DNA from: an uncultured Clostridia bacterium
GTDB lineage: Bacteria > Bacillota > Clostridia > Oscillospirales > Ruminococcaceae
Direction: 5' to 3'
Assembly (NCBI GenBank): GCA_944382845.1
Contig: CALWNN010000074.1
Location: 1-54,876 of the forward strand
DNA length: 54,876 nucleotides
Shown: piece by piece, positions 18,578 to 27,709 of the stretch
Numbering within the stretch: the first letter of the stretch is position 1
Layout of the letters: each line of letters opens with the position of its first letter
The notes under the pieces: generated by a model
Seen by the model: only the letters and a program-made list of their open reading frames with translations
What the model was told of the DNA's origin: nothing
The model's database searches: none
Program-made: the position numbers and the translations under genes

Positions 18578-18752
18578 ATGCGACACCGCACAGCTGTTAT
18601 GTATGGATTGCGCCGTAAGATTTTTCGTCAGACTGCCTAAATCCGATTCAGGCTAACCCACGTTAGTCAAGGAGGATTCGGGTGATATGGCGGAAAAATT
18701 CAAGCAAGACGTGTACAAAGTCGTAAGACAGTAGTTATGCGGTGTTGCCTAC
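18578..18752 (+). ncRNA. ssrS: Structured RNA, candidate 6S RNA
   Basis: The roughly 175-nt sequence folds into one long interrupted hairpin. GCGACACCGCACAGCTGTT pairs with AGTAGTTATGCGGTGTTGC (18 of 19 positions, four G-U). A large internal bubble follows, then CCTAAATCC with GGATTCGGG, and a terminal hairpin GGCTAAC-CCAC-GTTAGTC. Stem, big bubble and terminal arm are the outline of 6S RNA, which binds housekeeping RNA polymerase. Wobble pairs decide the strand: the plus strand has about six G-U and two C-A oppositions, the minus strand the reverse. It has its own promoter. The 6S name is inferred from shape only; a leader element of pduL or the ATPase operon is the alternative. Confidence 0.55.
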
Positions 18753-18755
18753 TTT

Positions 18756-18784
18756 ATTTTACTACTGTTTTTTACTCAGGTCAA
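18756..18784 (-). promoter_or_regulatory. Promoter facing left, probably for pduL
   Basis: On the minus strand TTGACC (18779-18784), a 17-base spacer and TAAAAT (18756-18761). A start near 18749 would give pduL a leader of about 200 nt that is antisense to the whole 6S-like RNA. Confidence 0.65.
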
Positions 18785-18811
18785 GTGTTTTTAAAAAAAT
18801 GCTTTTGCCTG

Positions 18812-18840
18812 TTGATTTTTTAGATCAATTGTAGTAAAAT
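18812..18840 (+). promoter_or_regulatory. Promoter of the V-type ATPase operon
   Basis: TTGATT (18812-18817), a 17-base spacer and TAAAAT (18835-18840); TATAAT at 18842-18847 is an alternative -10. The first gene starts about 30 bases on. Confidence 0.65.
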
Positions 18841-18874
18841 ATATAATAATCTTTGGAATAAGGAGACATTGAAA

Positions 18875-19183
18875 ATGGATATAATCACAGCCATACTGGA
18901 AATAGACAGTCACGCCAAGGATAAACTCAAAAGGGCAGACGAGCAAAAGGCTGAGCTTGAAAGAAAAACTGCGGAAGAACGCGAAAAGATAATCGAAGGT
19001 CTTTCTCAACGCGCAGACAAGAGAATTGCCGAAGTTGAAAAGGCCCGAAAGGAAAACGCCTGCAAAAAGCTTGAAAATATAAATGCCGAAGCTGACAGGC
19101 AGATTGAAAATCTTCAGAAAAAATATGACGAAAACTGTGAGATGTGGGCTGATGAGATCTTCAAGGCTGTGACAGAGCAGTAA
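18875..19183 (+). CDS. V-type ATPase peripheral stalk subunit (H/G-like)
   Basis: The 102-residue protein is almost entirely charged coiled-coil helix rich in Lys, Glu and Ala. It resembles the small stalk subunit that pairs with subunit E and links the catalytic head to subunit I. It is the first gene of a nine-gene operon in which every other ATPase part is recognisable, so the position supports the call. The ATG at 18875 is preferred because AAGGAG lies 9 bases upstream; an in-frame TTG at 18869 is too close to that site. Sequence identity of such helices is low, so the name rests partly on context. Confidence 0.78.
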   Translation: MDIITAILEIDSHAKDKLKRADEQKAELERKTAEEREKIIEGLSQRADKRIAEVEKARKENACKKLENINAEADRQIENLQKKYDENCEMWADEIFKAVTEQ

Positions 19184-19211
19184 GATCCTGGAGTGTTAAG
19201 GAGGGAGGAAA

Positions 19212-20243
19212 ATGCTTGAAAGCCTTTCGTCCAATGCAACAGTAGCAAAAATACGCTGTATTGAAGGAAAAATGCTTACAGAAAGCCGCCTTCATGAGCT
19301 TATATACAAAAAATCCGTAGGAGAAGCCGCAGAATTTCTCAAAGGCGTTCCCAGATTCAAGACAGACCTTGAAACGGTGGATCCTGCAACAATACACCGG
19401 GGACACCTTGAAGAGCTTGTTGAGAAAAGCAGTTTTGAACTTTACAGAAGACTTTGCAGATTTCAGCAGTTTGACAAGATCCCATTTTATAACTTTATCA
19501 TGTTCAGACACGAAACCGAGCAGATACTTTCAATGATAAACTGTATAAATTCGGGAGTTGTACATTCATTTATAAACACTCTGCCCGGGTTTGTTCTTGA
19601 AAATTCAAGACTTCCCTTTCTTGAAATTTCAAAATGCGAAAGCTATGAGCAACTTCTTGAAGTCCTTAAAAAAACCGACTACGGAAAAGTTCTCAAAGGG
19701 ATACCTCTCAAAGAGGACGGGTCAATAAACTATCCCGCCTGCGAGCTTGAACTGAGAAAATACTACTTTAACAAGATCTTTGCAAGCGTGCGCCGGGATT
19801 TTCCCGGGAAAGACGCAGAGATACTCGATAAGTATATAAGGATGAACATTGATTTTATAAATATTGTCAATGCGTTTCGTCTTAAAAAATATTTTAATTA
19901 TAACGCTGAGCATATAAAGCAAAGAATGCTGCCGTTTTCAAGCATTTCAAAATCAAAAATGAACAGGCTTTACGAATGTGAAACCGCCGAAGATATGCTT
20001 GACAAACTTAAAAGACTTCCGCTTTTAAAAGACGGGGTTTCGGCGCAGATGATAGAAACAGCCTGTGACAAAGCAAGATATTCCCTTGCAAGACGGCTAT
20101 TGAGGTCCTCCCAATCGGCGCCTGTTGTAATGTATGCGTTTATGACTATATGCAACTTTGAAACCGGAAATATAATTAAAATAATCGAGGGAATAAGATA
20201 CGGACTTCCCCCTGCTGAGATAGAAAAGCTAATAATAATCTAA
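19212..20243 (+). CDS. ntpC: V-type ATPase subunit C
   Basis: The 343-residue, mostly helical subunit caps the membrane rotor ring and connects it to the central stalk (subunit d in other naming). No membrane segment is predicted. The length fits the family, and conserved features such as DFINIVNAFRLKKYF in the middle and GNIIKIIEGIRYGL near the end are typical. Start ATG with a strong GGAGGG upstream. It lies between the small stalk gene and subunit I, the standard order. Confidence 0.88.
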   Translation: MLESLSSNATVAKIRCIEGKMLTESRLHELIYKKSVGEAAEFLKGVPRFKTDLETVDPATIHRGHLEELVEKSSFELYRRLCRFQQFDKIPFYNFIMFRHETEQILSMINCINSGVVHSFINTLPGFVLENSRLPFLEISKCESYEQLLEVLKKTDYGKVLKGIPLKEDGSINYPACELELRKYYFNKIFASVRRDFPGKDAEILDKYIRMNIDFINIVNAFRLKKYFNYNAEHIKQRMLPFSSISKSKMNRLYECETAEDMLDKLKRLPLLKDGVSAQMIETACDKARYSLARRLLRSSQSAPVVMYAFMTICNFETGNIIKIIEGIRYGLPPAEIEKLIII

Positions 20244-20271
20244 AACCCATAAACAGAAAGGAACAGGCATT

Positions 20272-22215
20272 ATGGCTATTGAAAAAATGCAGCTTGTCAA
20301 TATCGCCGGTCTGCTGTCCGATTTGGATAAAACACTTTTAAGGTGCTGCGAAAGCGGCTGCTTCCACATGGAGCAGGCTGTGACGGGCAAGGACAGCCAC
20401 AGCTCCTTAAAAATGCTTAACGAAAAAAATCCCTATACGGCAACAATGAAAAAACTGAAGGCGCTTGCCTTATCGTGCCGGATAAAGCTTACCAAGACGG
20501 ATTATTCGGATATCTCGGCGGACTCTCCCGAAGAATTTGCACAGCTTACCGAAGGACTTGAAAACCGGTTTGACGCATTGCGAAATGAACGGTTTTCCTG
20601 TATGAAGGAGATTTCGGAAAAAAACGCCGTAATAAAGCAGATAACTCACCTAAAAGGACTTGATACCGATATCGGACGGATATCAGAGTGCGACAAAATA
20701 GTTGTGCGAATGGGCAGACTTCCTGTTGACAGCTTTAAAAAGCTTGAATTTTACGACGAAACATTCTTCTTTGTTCCCTTTGATTCGGACAAGGATTTCT
20801 GCTGGGGAATGTACTTTGCCCCCGTAACGGAAAAGGAGCTTGTTGACGAGATATTCAACTCCCTTTACTTTGAGGAATACGAGATTCCCGACTTCGTAAA
20901 GGGAACTCCGGAGACCGCTTTTGAAGAGCTTAACGACGCTATTATCCGTAAATCAAGACGGATCGAAGAGATCGACGAACAGCTTCAGTCGCTTATAAAA
21001 GACAAAAAGGATCTTATCGTCAAAGCTTATTCAAAGCTTAAATTCAGAAACGACACATTTGAACTGAGGCACAAGGTAGCTTCCATAAACGAAAAATTCT
21101 ACATGAAAGGCTTTGTCCCCAAAAACAACGCCGAGGAGTTTGTAAAACTCTTCGACGACTGCGAAAGCGTTTCAGTAGTGGTAAAGCCCCCCGACAGCGA
21201 CTCGTCCCTTGTAATTCCCACAAAGCTTAAAAACAACCGCTTTGCAAGACCCTTTGCAATGCTTGTGGAAATGTATGGACTTCCCGATTACAACGGAATC
21301 AACCCCACTACCTTCGTTGCCATAACATACACTCTCCTTTTCGGAATAATGTTCGGCGACCTGGGACAAGGATTTGTGATTTTTATTGCCGGATTTTTCC
21401 TTGATAAGTTTATGAACAAAACCGTGGGCGGACTTTTCAGGCGAGTGGGATTTTCAAGCATGGTGTTCGGATTCCTGTACGGGTCTGTATTCGGATTTGA
21501 GCATCTCCTTGACCCGGTATTCCACGCAATGGGCTTTGAAAACAAACCGTTTGAGGTTTTCGACCAGACAAACTTTATTCTTATCGGCGCAGTGGCGATA
21601 GGCGTGGCCCTTATCGCAATGTCAATGATAATGAATATCGTTCAGAGCTTTCGGCAAAAGGATTACGAAAACGCAATCTTCGGTTGCAACGGCATAGCGG
21701 GATTTGTTTTCTATACCTCGATTATTTCGGCAATTGCATTTAAAATAAACTACAAGTCGCCTGCATTCATAATTTTGCTTATCGTGATACCGCTTCTGTG
21801 CATTTTCTGCCGATTCCCGCTTGCTCACGCTATGAAATACAAAAAACTCCAGCTTACCGAAGATCCGGAGGAAGCGACTGTGGGAAACTTTATAGTTGAA
21901 AACTTTTTTGAAATGTTTGAATACCTTTTAAGCTACGTTTCAAATACAATGTCGTTTCTGAGAGTCGGAGGATTTGTTCTCTCCCACGCAGGCATGATGC
22001 TTGTTGTTATGACATTGATGGAAAGCGTAACGGCTGCCGCTCAGCCTCTTGTAGTGGTTCTCGGAAACGCATTCGTAATGTGCATGGAAGGTCTTATAGT
22101 TGCGATTCAGATAATTAGACTTGAATTCTACGAGGTATTCTCAAGATTTTACAGCGGAAACGGAAAACCCTTTGAACCTGTGGGAGTTTCAGACTCCGGC
22201 AGCGACGAGGAGTAA
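20272..22215 (+). CDS. ntpI: V-type ATPase subunit I (membrane stator)
   Basis: The 647-residue stator subunit carries the ion half-channels. The N-terminal 330 residues are a soluble arm with coiled-coil segments that binds the E/H stalks. The C-terminal half has about seven to eight membrane helices, beginning near GINPTTFVAITYTLLFG and FGDLGQG. Conserved polar residues include the Arg of SFLRVGGFVLSHAGM and the late RLEFYEVFSRFYSGNG motif typical of subunit a/I. Start ATG with AAAGGA upstream. The following rotor subunit K and the preceding subunit C place it squarely in the operon. Confidence 0.93.
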   Translation: MAIEKMQLVNIAGLLSDLDKTLLRCCESGCFHMEQAVTGKDSHSSLKMLNEKNPYTATMKKLKALALSCRIKLTKTDYSDISADSPEEFAQLTEGLENRFDALRNERFSCMKEISEKNAVIKQITHLKGLDTDIGRISECDKIVVRMGRLPVDSFKKLEFYDETFFFVPFDSDKDFCWGMYFAPVTEKELVDEIFNSLYFEEYEIPDFVKGTPETAFEELNDAIIRKSRRIEEIDEQLQSLIKDKKDLIVKAYSKLKFRNDTFELRHKVASINEKFYMKGFVPKNNAEEFVKLFDDCESVSVVVKPPDSDSSLVIPTKLKNNRFARPFAMLVEMYGLPDYNGINPTTFVAITYTLLFGIMFGDLGQGFVIFIAGFFLDKFMNKTVGGLFRRVGFSSMVFGFLYGSVFGFEHLLDPVFHAMGFENKPFEVFDQTNFILIGAVAIGVALIAMSMIMNIVQSFRQKDYENAIFGCNGIAGFVFYTSIISAIAFKINYKSPAFIILLIVIPLLCIFCRFPLAHAMKYKKLQLTEDPEEATVGNFIVENFFEMFEYLLSYVSNTMSFLRVGGFVLSHAGMMLVVMTLMESVTAAAQPLVVVLGNAFVMCMEGLIVAIQIIRLEFYEVFSRFYSGNGKPFEPVGVSDSGSDEE

Positions 22216-22257
22216 GGAGTAAAAAAACCAACATTTAATTTGAAAGGATAGATATTT

Positions 22258-22698
22258 ATGTCATTAACAGCTTTGTTTTTAATCCCCCTTGCGGCAGTAC
22301 TTCTTATTGCTGCGCCAATCGTTCCCATGATAAAAAAGGTGAAAAACGGCAAAAGCCCAAAGGGAGCTTTCATCTTTAATCTTTGTTCGTTTTTCGGACT
22401 TATGCTTGTATGTATGGCAGTACCTTTCGGAAATTTCGTTTCCGCAGCAGCCGCCGAGGAAGTCGCCGACGTAGTTTCAACAGGCGCAGGACTTGGCTAT
22501 CTTGCAGCCGCTCTTGCCGTAGGTCTTTCGTGCATAGGTTCGGGAATTGCCGTTGCTGCGGGCGCTCCGGCTGCCATCGGCGCTACAAGCGAAAATCCGA
22601 AGTCCTTTGTAAAATCCCTTATCTTCGTTGTTCTTGGTGAAGGTATCGCACTTTACGGACTTCTTATCTCAATTATGATAATTTCAAATCTTGGTTAA
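22258..22698 (+). CDS. ntpK: V-type ATPase rotor subunit K
   Basis: The 146-residue proteolipid has four membrane helices as two hairpins; its multimer forms the rotor ring. The ion-carrying carboxylate is the Glu in FVVLGEGIALYG of helix 4. Helix 3 (LAAALAVGLSCIGSGIAVAA) is glycine-rich as expected. The first hairpin lacks a carboxylate. The Gln residues that line the sodium site in the well-studied Enterococcus rotor are not evident at the matching spots, so the coupling ion is uncertain. Start ATG with GAAAGGA upstream. It is shorter than the roughly 156-residue sodium-type subunits. Confidence 0.9.
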   Translation: MSLTALFLIPLAAVLLIAAPIVPMIKKVKNGKSPKGAFIFNLCSFFGLMLVCMAVPFGNFVSAAAAEEVADVVSTGAGLGYLAAALAVGLSCIGSGIAVAAGAPAAIGATSENPKSFVKSLIFVVLGEGIALYGLLISIMIISNLG

Positions 22699-22715
22699 TT
22701 TCGGACAGTGATAAT

Positions 22716-23024
22716 ATGAAATTTTTCCTTATAAGCGATAATATCGACACTCAGATGGGAATGAGACTTGCAGGTGTTGACGGAGTTGTTGTCCACACCG
22801 AAGAGGAGATAAAAAACGCTCTTGACGAAGCTGTAAAAGACAAGGAGGTCGGGATCGTCCTTATGACAAAAAAAACCATCGATCTTTGCAGCTGCCAAGT
22901 CTACGACATTAAACTCTCAAAAGCAAGACCTCTTATCGTTGAGATTCCCGACAGACACGCAACCTCGAAAATTTCAGATACTATTTCAAAATATGTCAGA
23001 GAGGCTGTGGGAATAAAGCTTTGA
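22716..23024 (+). CDS. ntpG: V-type ATPase subunit F
   Basis: The 102-residue protein has the Rossmann-like alternating pattern of subunit F, the part of the central shaft that contacts subunits D and the head. Typical stretches are MKFFLISDNIDTQMGMRLAG at the start and EVGIVLMTKKTID in the middle, followed by PLIVEIPDR. The gene lies 17 bases after subunit K. Its ribosome site is weak, so translation may be coupled to the upstream gene. Confidence 0.88.
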   Translation: MKFFLISDNIDTQMGMRLAGVDGVVVHTEEEIKNALDEAVKDKEVGIVLMTKKTIDLCSCQVYDIKLSKARPLIVEIPDRHATSKISDTISKYVREAVGIKL

Positions 23025-23050
23025 CTATGTTGAAAGGAGCTTTGAAAGTT

Positions 23051-23647
23051 ATGAACAGCGAAACCGAAAAACTTGGGCGCTTCAGCCGCGCAGTTTACAA
23101 GGTTGCGGACGAAGAGGCTGAAAAAATAATGTCCGAAGCCTACGCATGGCATGATCGTGAAATTCAGAAGGCAGGAAACGACGGACTTTCTCTTTCCTAT
23201 GAAAAAATCAAGGAAAACGTTCGTGAGATCAATGAAAAATATATCCGAATGATAGCTTCGGGAGAGCTTGAAGGAAAACGCCGCGTTCTTCTTTACAGAG
23301 AGGAACTTGCAAAAAAAGTCTTTTCTCTTGCAAAAAAGAAGATAGAGGAGTTTAAAAATTCTCCCGATTATGAAAAATACCTTTTAAGCAAAGCAAAAAC
23401 TATCGGTGAAGAATATAAAGGCAAGACAGGTGTGATTCATATTTGTCCCGACGACAAGGGGTTTGAAGAAAAGCTTCTTTCAGTCCTGCCGGGCGGCTTT
23501 AAGACTGTAACAGACAGTTCGATAAAACTGGGTGGCATTGCGGTTTACTTTGAAAGTGACAATTTTCTTTGCGACTATACATTTGACTGCGCCTTTGAAG
23601 AACAGAAGGAGCTTTTCTACTCACGGTCGCAGCTTAAAATCAACTGA
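23051..23647 (+). CDS. ntpE: V-type ATPase subunit E (peripheral stalk)
   Basis: The 198-residue stalk subunit has an N-terminal long helix (about residues 1-95, rich in Glu, Lys and Ala) and a C-terminal globular part. The latter includes SSIKLGGIAVYFESDNFLCD (about 155-175), matching the conserved GGI-V region of subunit E. The ATG at 23051 is chosen because AAGGAG lies 11 bases upstream; earlier in-frame starts fall before or on that site. It should dimerise with the first operon product to form the static stalk. Confidence 0.86.
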   Translation: MNSETEKLGRFSRAVYKVADEEAEKIMSEAYAWHDREIQKAGNDGLSLSYEKIKENVREINEKYIRMIASGELEGKRRVLLYREELAKKVFSLAKKKIEEFKNSPDYEKYLLSKAKTIGEEYKGKTGVIHICPDDKGFEEKLLSVLPGGFKTVTDSSIKLGGIAVYFESDNFLCDYTFDCAFEEQKELFYSRSQLKIN

Positions 23648-23661
23648 CAGAGGTGTCGATT

Positions 23662-25428
23662 TTGAATAAAATATTTTCTGTAAACGGTCCTGTAGTCAGA
23701 GTCAGGGACACAAAGGATTTTTCTATGCGTGAAATGGTGTATGTGGGAAACAAACGGCTTATCGGAGAAGTTATTTCCGTTGCCGCCGATTATACCACAA
23801 TTCAGGTTTACGAGGGCACCACAGGACTTATGCCGGGAGAGCCTGTTTATTCAACAGGAAACCCAATGTCCGCTGTTTTAGGCCCCGGAATAATCTCAAA
23901 CATCTTTGACGGAATAGAAAGACCCTTGAAAAAACTCGAAGAGATAAGCGGCGCGTTTATCGCTGAAGGAGCGGCGGTAAGCTCTCTTGACGAGCAAAAA
24001 AAATACGACGTTACAATAACCGTCAAGGAGGGAGATACCCTCATGCCCGGGGATATTTACTGCACCTGCCCGGAAACTGCCGTTGTCGTTCATAAATGTA
24101 TGCTTTCTCCATTTTCAAAAGGGGGAAAAGTCATCTGGTGTGCCGAAAACGGCGAATATTCCTTAAACGACACAGTCGTAAAAATACAGACTGAAAATAA
24201 TGAGGTTGAAGAGCTTTCTCTTTGTCAGAAATGGCCTATAAGAACCCCCCGACCTGTTAAAGAACGACTTCCTATCACAAGACCTCTTGTTACGGGACAA
24301 CGAATAGTCGATACGATTCTTCCTGTTGCAAAGGGCGGAACGGCGGCTATCCCGGGAGGATTCGGAACCGGAAAGACAATGACCCAGCACCAGCTTGCCA
24401 AATGGTGCGACGCAGATATAATTGTGTATATCGGCTGCGGAGAGCGCGGAAACGAAATGACTCAGGTACTTGAAGAATTTTCAGAACTTATCGACCCTAA
24501 GACAAACCGTCCTCTTACAGACAGAACTGTGCTTATTGCAAATACCTCAAATATGCCTGTTGCCGCAAGAGAAGCTTCCGTATATACGGGTATCACCCTT
24601 GCCGAATACTACAGGGATATGGGATACCACATTGCAATAATGGCGGACTCCACCTCAAGATGGGCTGAAGCGTTAAGAGAAATTTCGGGACGACTTGAAG
24701 AAATGCCTGCGGAAGAAGGCTTCCCTGCTTACCTTCCCTCAAGACTTTCCGAGTTTTATGAGCGTGCAGGTTATATGAAAAACTTGAACGGCACGGAGGG
24801 GTCTGTTACCGTTATCGGGGCGGTTTCTCCTCAAGGCTCGGACTTTTCAGAACCTGTGACCCAGAATACAAAGCGATTTGTCCGTGCTTTCTGGGCGCTT
24901 GATAAAAATCTTGCTTATGCAAGACATTATCCTGCTATAAACTGGAATTTAAGCTATTCCGAATATGTGGACGACCTTTCGGATTATTATAAGAAAAATG
25001 TTCACCCTGATTTTATGAAGGTAAGACAGGAAATTTCAAATATACTTGTTGAAGAAAACACCCTTATGGAGATCGTAAAGCTTATGGGAACCGACGTTCT
25101 GCCCGAGGATCAGCAGCTTTTGATCGAAACCGCAAGAATAGTCAGAGTGGGATTTCTTCAGCAAAACGCTTACCACAAGGACGACACTTACGTTCCCCTT
25201 GAAAAACAGTATCTTATGATGAAGACCATCCTCTGCCTTTATAAGAGCTGCCGTAAAGCAATGTCCGAAGGAGTTTCAATGGAGGAACTTTTAAAAACCG
25301 GACTTTTTGAAAAGGTCGTAAAAATGAAGTACGATATTCCAAACGACAAGCCGGAAATGTTTGATGAATATGAAAAAGATATAGAGAAAACTCTTGCGGC
25401 GCTGAGCGCCGAAAGAGCGCAGAAATAA
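23662..25428 (+). CDS. ntpA: V-type ATPase catalytic subunit A
   Basis: The 588-residue catalytic subunit hydrolyses or makes ATP in the head. The nucleotide-binding domain has P-loop GGFGTGKTMTQHQ and the catalytic Glu in CGERGNEM. MADSTSRWAEALREISGRL marks the conserved Walker B and Arg region. The family-specific insertion of subunit A lies in about residues 110-190. TTG at 23662 is preferred as start, with AGAGGTG 6 bases upstream; a GTG at 23653 lies inside that site. It is followed 12 bases later by subunit B. Confidence 0.95.
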   Translation: MNKIFSVNGPVVRVRDTKDFSMREMVYVGNKRLIGEVISVAADYTTIQVYEGTTGLMPGEPVYSTGNPMSAVLGPGIISNIFDGIERPLKKLEEISGAFIAEGAAVSSLDEQKKYDVTITVKEGDTLMPGDIYCTCPETAVVVHKCMLSPFSKGGKVIWCAENGEYSLNDTVVKIQTENNEVEELSLCQKWPIRTPRPVKERLPITRPLVTGQRIVDTILPVAKGGTAAIPGGFGTGKTMTQHQLAKWCDADIIVYIGCGERGNEMTQVLEEFSELIDPKTNRPLTDRTVLIANTSNMPVAAREASVYTGITLAEYYRDMGYHIAIMADSTSRWAEALREISGRLEEMPAEEGFPAYLPSRLSEFYERAGYMKNLNGTEGSVTVIGAVSPQGSDFSEPVTQNTKRFVRAFWALDKNLAYARHYPAINWNLSYSEYVDDLSDYYKKNVHPDFMKVRQEISNILVEENTLMEIVKLMGTDVLPEDQQLLIETARIVRVGFLQQNAYHKDDTYVPLEKQYLMMKTILCLYKSCRKAMSEGVSMEELLKTGLFEKVVKMKYDIPNDKPEMFDEYEKDIEKTLAALSAERAQK

Positions 25429-25440
25429 GGAGGCGGTATT

Positions 25441-26835
25441 TTGTCAGTCAGATATATCGGACTCAGTGAAATAAACGGTCCTCTTGTGGCTCTTGACAAG
25501 GTCCATGGGATTGGCTACGACGAAATTGCGGAAATAAGACTTGACGACGGATCAAGACGACTTGCAAGAGTTGTTCAGATAGACGGAGAAAGGGCGGTCT
25601 TGCAGGTCTTTGAAGGAACCGCCGGACTTTCTCTTACAAATACTCAGGTGAGATTTGAAGGAAAGCCAATGGAACTTCCCCTTTCAAAGGAAATTTTAGG
25701 ACGTATCTTCAGCGGATCCGGAAAACCAATTGACGGACTTGGTGAGATTTATCCGGAAAAATTCGCAGACATAAACGGAAAACCGCTGAACCCTGTTTCA
25801 CGAACCTATCCGAGAAACTATATAAATACCGGAATTTCCTCAATCGACGCACTTATGACGCTTATACGCGGTCAGAAGCTCCCTATTTTTTCAGGATCGG
25901 GACTTTCCCACAACAAGCTTGCTGTTCAGATCGTAAGACAAGCTAAGATCGCAGATGAAAATGGACAGGATTTTGCCGTGGTTTTCGGAGCGATGGGAGT
26001 TAAAAACGACGTTGCGGATTATTTCCGAAAAAGCTTTGAGGATACAGGAGTTTTGCAGAAGGTCGTAATGTTTCTTAACCTTTCAAACGACCCTATCATC
26101 GAAAGGATACTCACTCCTAAATGCGCCCTTACCGCCGCCGAATACCTTGCCTTTGAGCATGATATGCACATTCTTGTTATTTTAACGGACATGACCTCTT
26201 ATGCCGAGGCTCTCCGTGAATTTTCTTCCTCGAAGGGTGAGATACCGGGAAGAAAAGGCTATCCGGGATATCTTTATTCAGACCTTGCTTCTATTTATGA
26301 AAGAGCCGGGATAGTAAAAGGCTCAAAAGGTTCTGTTACACAGATACCTATCCTAACAATGCCAAACGACGATATAACCCACCCTGTTCCCGACCTTACA
26401 GGTTACATTACAGAAGGGCAGATCGTTCTTGACAGAAATCTTGACGCTACGGGAATATATCCTCCTGTGTCTGTTCTTCCTTCACTTTCAAGACTTATGA
26501 AGGACGGAATCGGCGAGGGCTATACAAGAGAAGATCATCAGATGGTTGCAAATCAGCTTTTTGCCGCTTATGCCAAGGTTCAGGACGCAAGAGCTTTGTC
26601 CTCTGTAATCGGCGAGGAAGAACTTTCTTCTGCGGACAAGGCTTATATCAAATTCGGAACTCTTTTTGAGGAGCATTTCATAAGACAAGGCGCAGAGGAA
26701 AACAGAACTATCGAAGAAACTCTTGATCTTGGCTGGAAACTTCTTTCAACCCTTCCCAAGTCGGAACTTGACAGAGTTGACGAAGAGCATCTTGAAAAAT
26801 ACTACAGTGCAGAAAAGGCGGCGGAGCTTAATTAA
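25441..26835 (+). CDS. ntpB: V-type ATPase regulatory subunit B
   Basis: The 464-residue non-catalytic head subunit alternates with A in the hexamer. It keeps the overall ATPase fold but lacks a P-loop: the equivalent stretch reads [14 protein letters not shown]. The conserved [21 protein letters not shown] segment is present, and [11 protein letters not shown]-like [16 protein letters not shown] supplies the Arg-finger region. The start is TTG with AAGGAGG about 7 bases upstream. The frame before it is short, so the start is secure. Confidence 0.95.
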   Translation: MSVRYIGLSEINGPLVALDKVHGIGYDEIAEIRLDDGSRRLARVVQIDGERAVLQVFEGTAGLSLTNTQVRFEGKPMELPLSKEILGRIFSGSGKPIDGLGEIYPEKFADINGKPLNPVSRTYPRNYINTGISSIDALMTLIRGQKLPIFSGSGLSHNKLAVQIVRQAKIADENGQDFAVVFGAMGVKNDVADYFRKSFEDTGVLQKVVMFLNLSNDPIIERILTPKCALTAAEYLAFEHDMHILVILTDMTSYAEALREFSSSKGEIPGRKGYPGYLYSDLASIYERAGIVKGSKGSVTQIPILTMPNDDITHPVPDLTGYITEGQIVLDRNLDATGIYPPVSVLPSLSRLMKDGIGEGYTREDHQMVANQLFAAYAKVQDARALSSVIGEEELSSADKAYIKFGTLFEEHFIRQGAEENRTIEETLDLGWKLLSTLPKSELDRVDEEHLEKYYSAEKAAELN

Positions 26836-26870
26836 AACAATAAGAATAAAAGTCGAAAGGAGTGTGAGAT

Positions 26871-27494
26871 ATGGCTGAACAACAGGTCTTTCCTACCAAG
26901 GGAAATTTAATTGCCTCAAAAAAGGCTTTAAAACTTGCTACCCTCGGCTTCGATCTTCTTGACAGAAAGAGAAATATCCTTATCCGTGAAATGATGTCTC
27001 TTATAGACCGCGCGAAGGAACTGAGAGGATCCATTGAGGATACCTACAAGGAAGCCTACAGCGCACTTCAGATGGCTAATATAACAATGGGAGTTATTAC
27101 TCCATACTGCCAGAGCGTGCCTATTGAAAATTCAATCGAAATATCCACACGAAGCGTTATGGGAGTTGAGCTTCCGAAAGTTTCAATGGATCAAAGACCT
27201 CTTCACATAACCTACGGCTTTGCAAGAACAAATTCACAGCTTGATCTTGCATATATTTCCTTTGCAAAAGCCAAGGAGATAACCGTACTTCTTGCAGAGG
27301 TTGAAAACAGCATATATCGTCTTGCAGTCGCCATCAAAAAGACTCAGCGCCGTGCAAATGCATTGAAAAATATAATTATCCCCCGTCACGAGGAAATAGT
27401 AAAATATATTACAAACGCTCTCGAAGAAAAAGAACGTGAGGAGTTTTCTCGGCTCAAAGTTATTAAGGCTCGCAAGGTAAAAAGCAAGACATAA
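26871..27494 (+). CDS. ntpD: V-type ATPase subunit D (central shaft)
   Basis: The 207-residue rotor-shaft subunit has long N- and C-terminal helices that form the coiled coil inside the head. Family marks are PTKGNLIASKKALKLATLGFD split around residues 6-28, with LLDRKRNIL, and the C-terminal RRANALKNIIIP stretch. Start ATG with AAAGGAG upstream. It ends the operon, with a terminator 9 bases past the stop. The complete set H, C, I, K, F, E, A, B, D matches the order seen in clostridial V-type operons. Confidence 0.93.
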   Translation: MAEQQVFPTKGNLIASKKALKLATLGFDLLDRKRNILIREMMSLIDRAKELRGSIEDTYKEAYSALQMANITMGVITPYCQSVPIENSIEISTRSVMGVELPKVSMDQRPLHITYGFARTNSQLDLAYISFAKAKEITVLLAEVENSIYRLAVAIKKTQRRANALKNIIIPRHEEIVKYITNALEEKEREEFSRLKVIKARKVKSKT

Positions 27495-27502
27495 TAAAAT
27501 TA

Positions 27503-27540
27503 CCGCCTCCGGAGGTTTTGACCCCGGGGGTTTTTGTTTT
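27503..27540 (+). terminator. Terminator of the V-type ATPase operon
   Basis: CCTCCGG pairs with CCGGGGG, and GGT with ACC inside the loop, followed by TTTTTGTTTT. It begins 9 bases after the ntpD stop. Confidence 0.85.
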
Positions 27541-27616
27541 CCGGCTCTCTTGATTTGCAATTTTAAAGCTTTCTATAATTTCCCGCCTGAATTATACGGT
27601 TTTTTGTAAAAAACAG

Positions 27617-27645
27617 TTGATTTATTGCGAAAAAAGTATTATAAT
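27617..27645 (+). promoter_or_regulatory. Promoter of the LCP gene
   Basis: TTGATT (27617-27622), a 17-base spacer and TATAAT (27640-27645), 65 bases before the ATG. Confidence 0.85.
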
Positions 27646-27709
27646 AAATGTGTGTGTTTTAAATACGCTATTACAAAAGCTTTACACAAAAGCGGAAAGG
27701 AATAACAAA

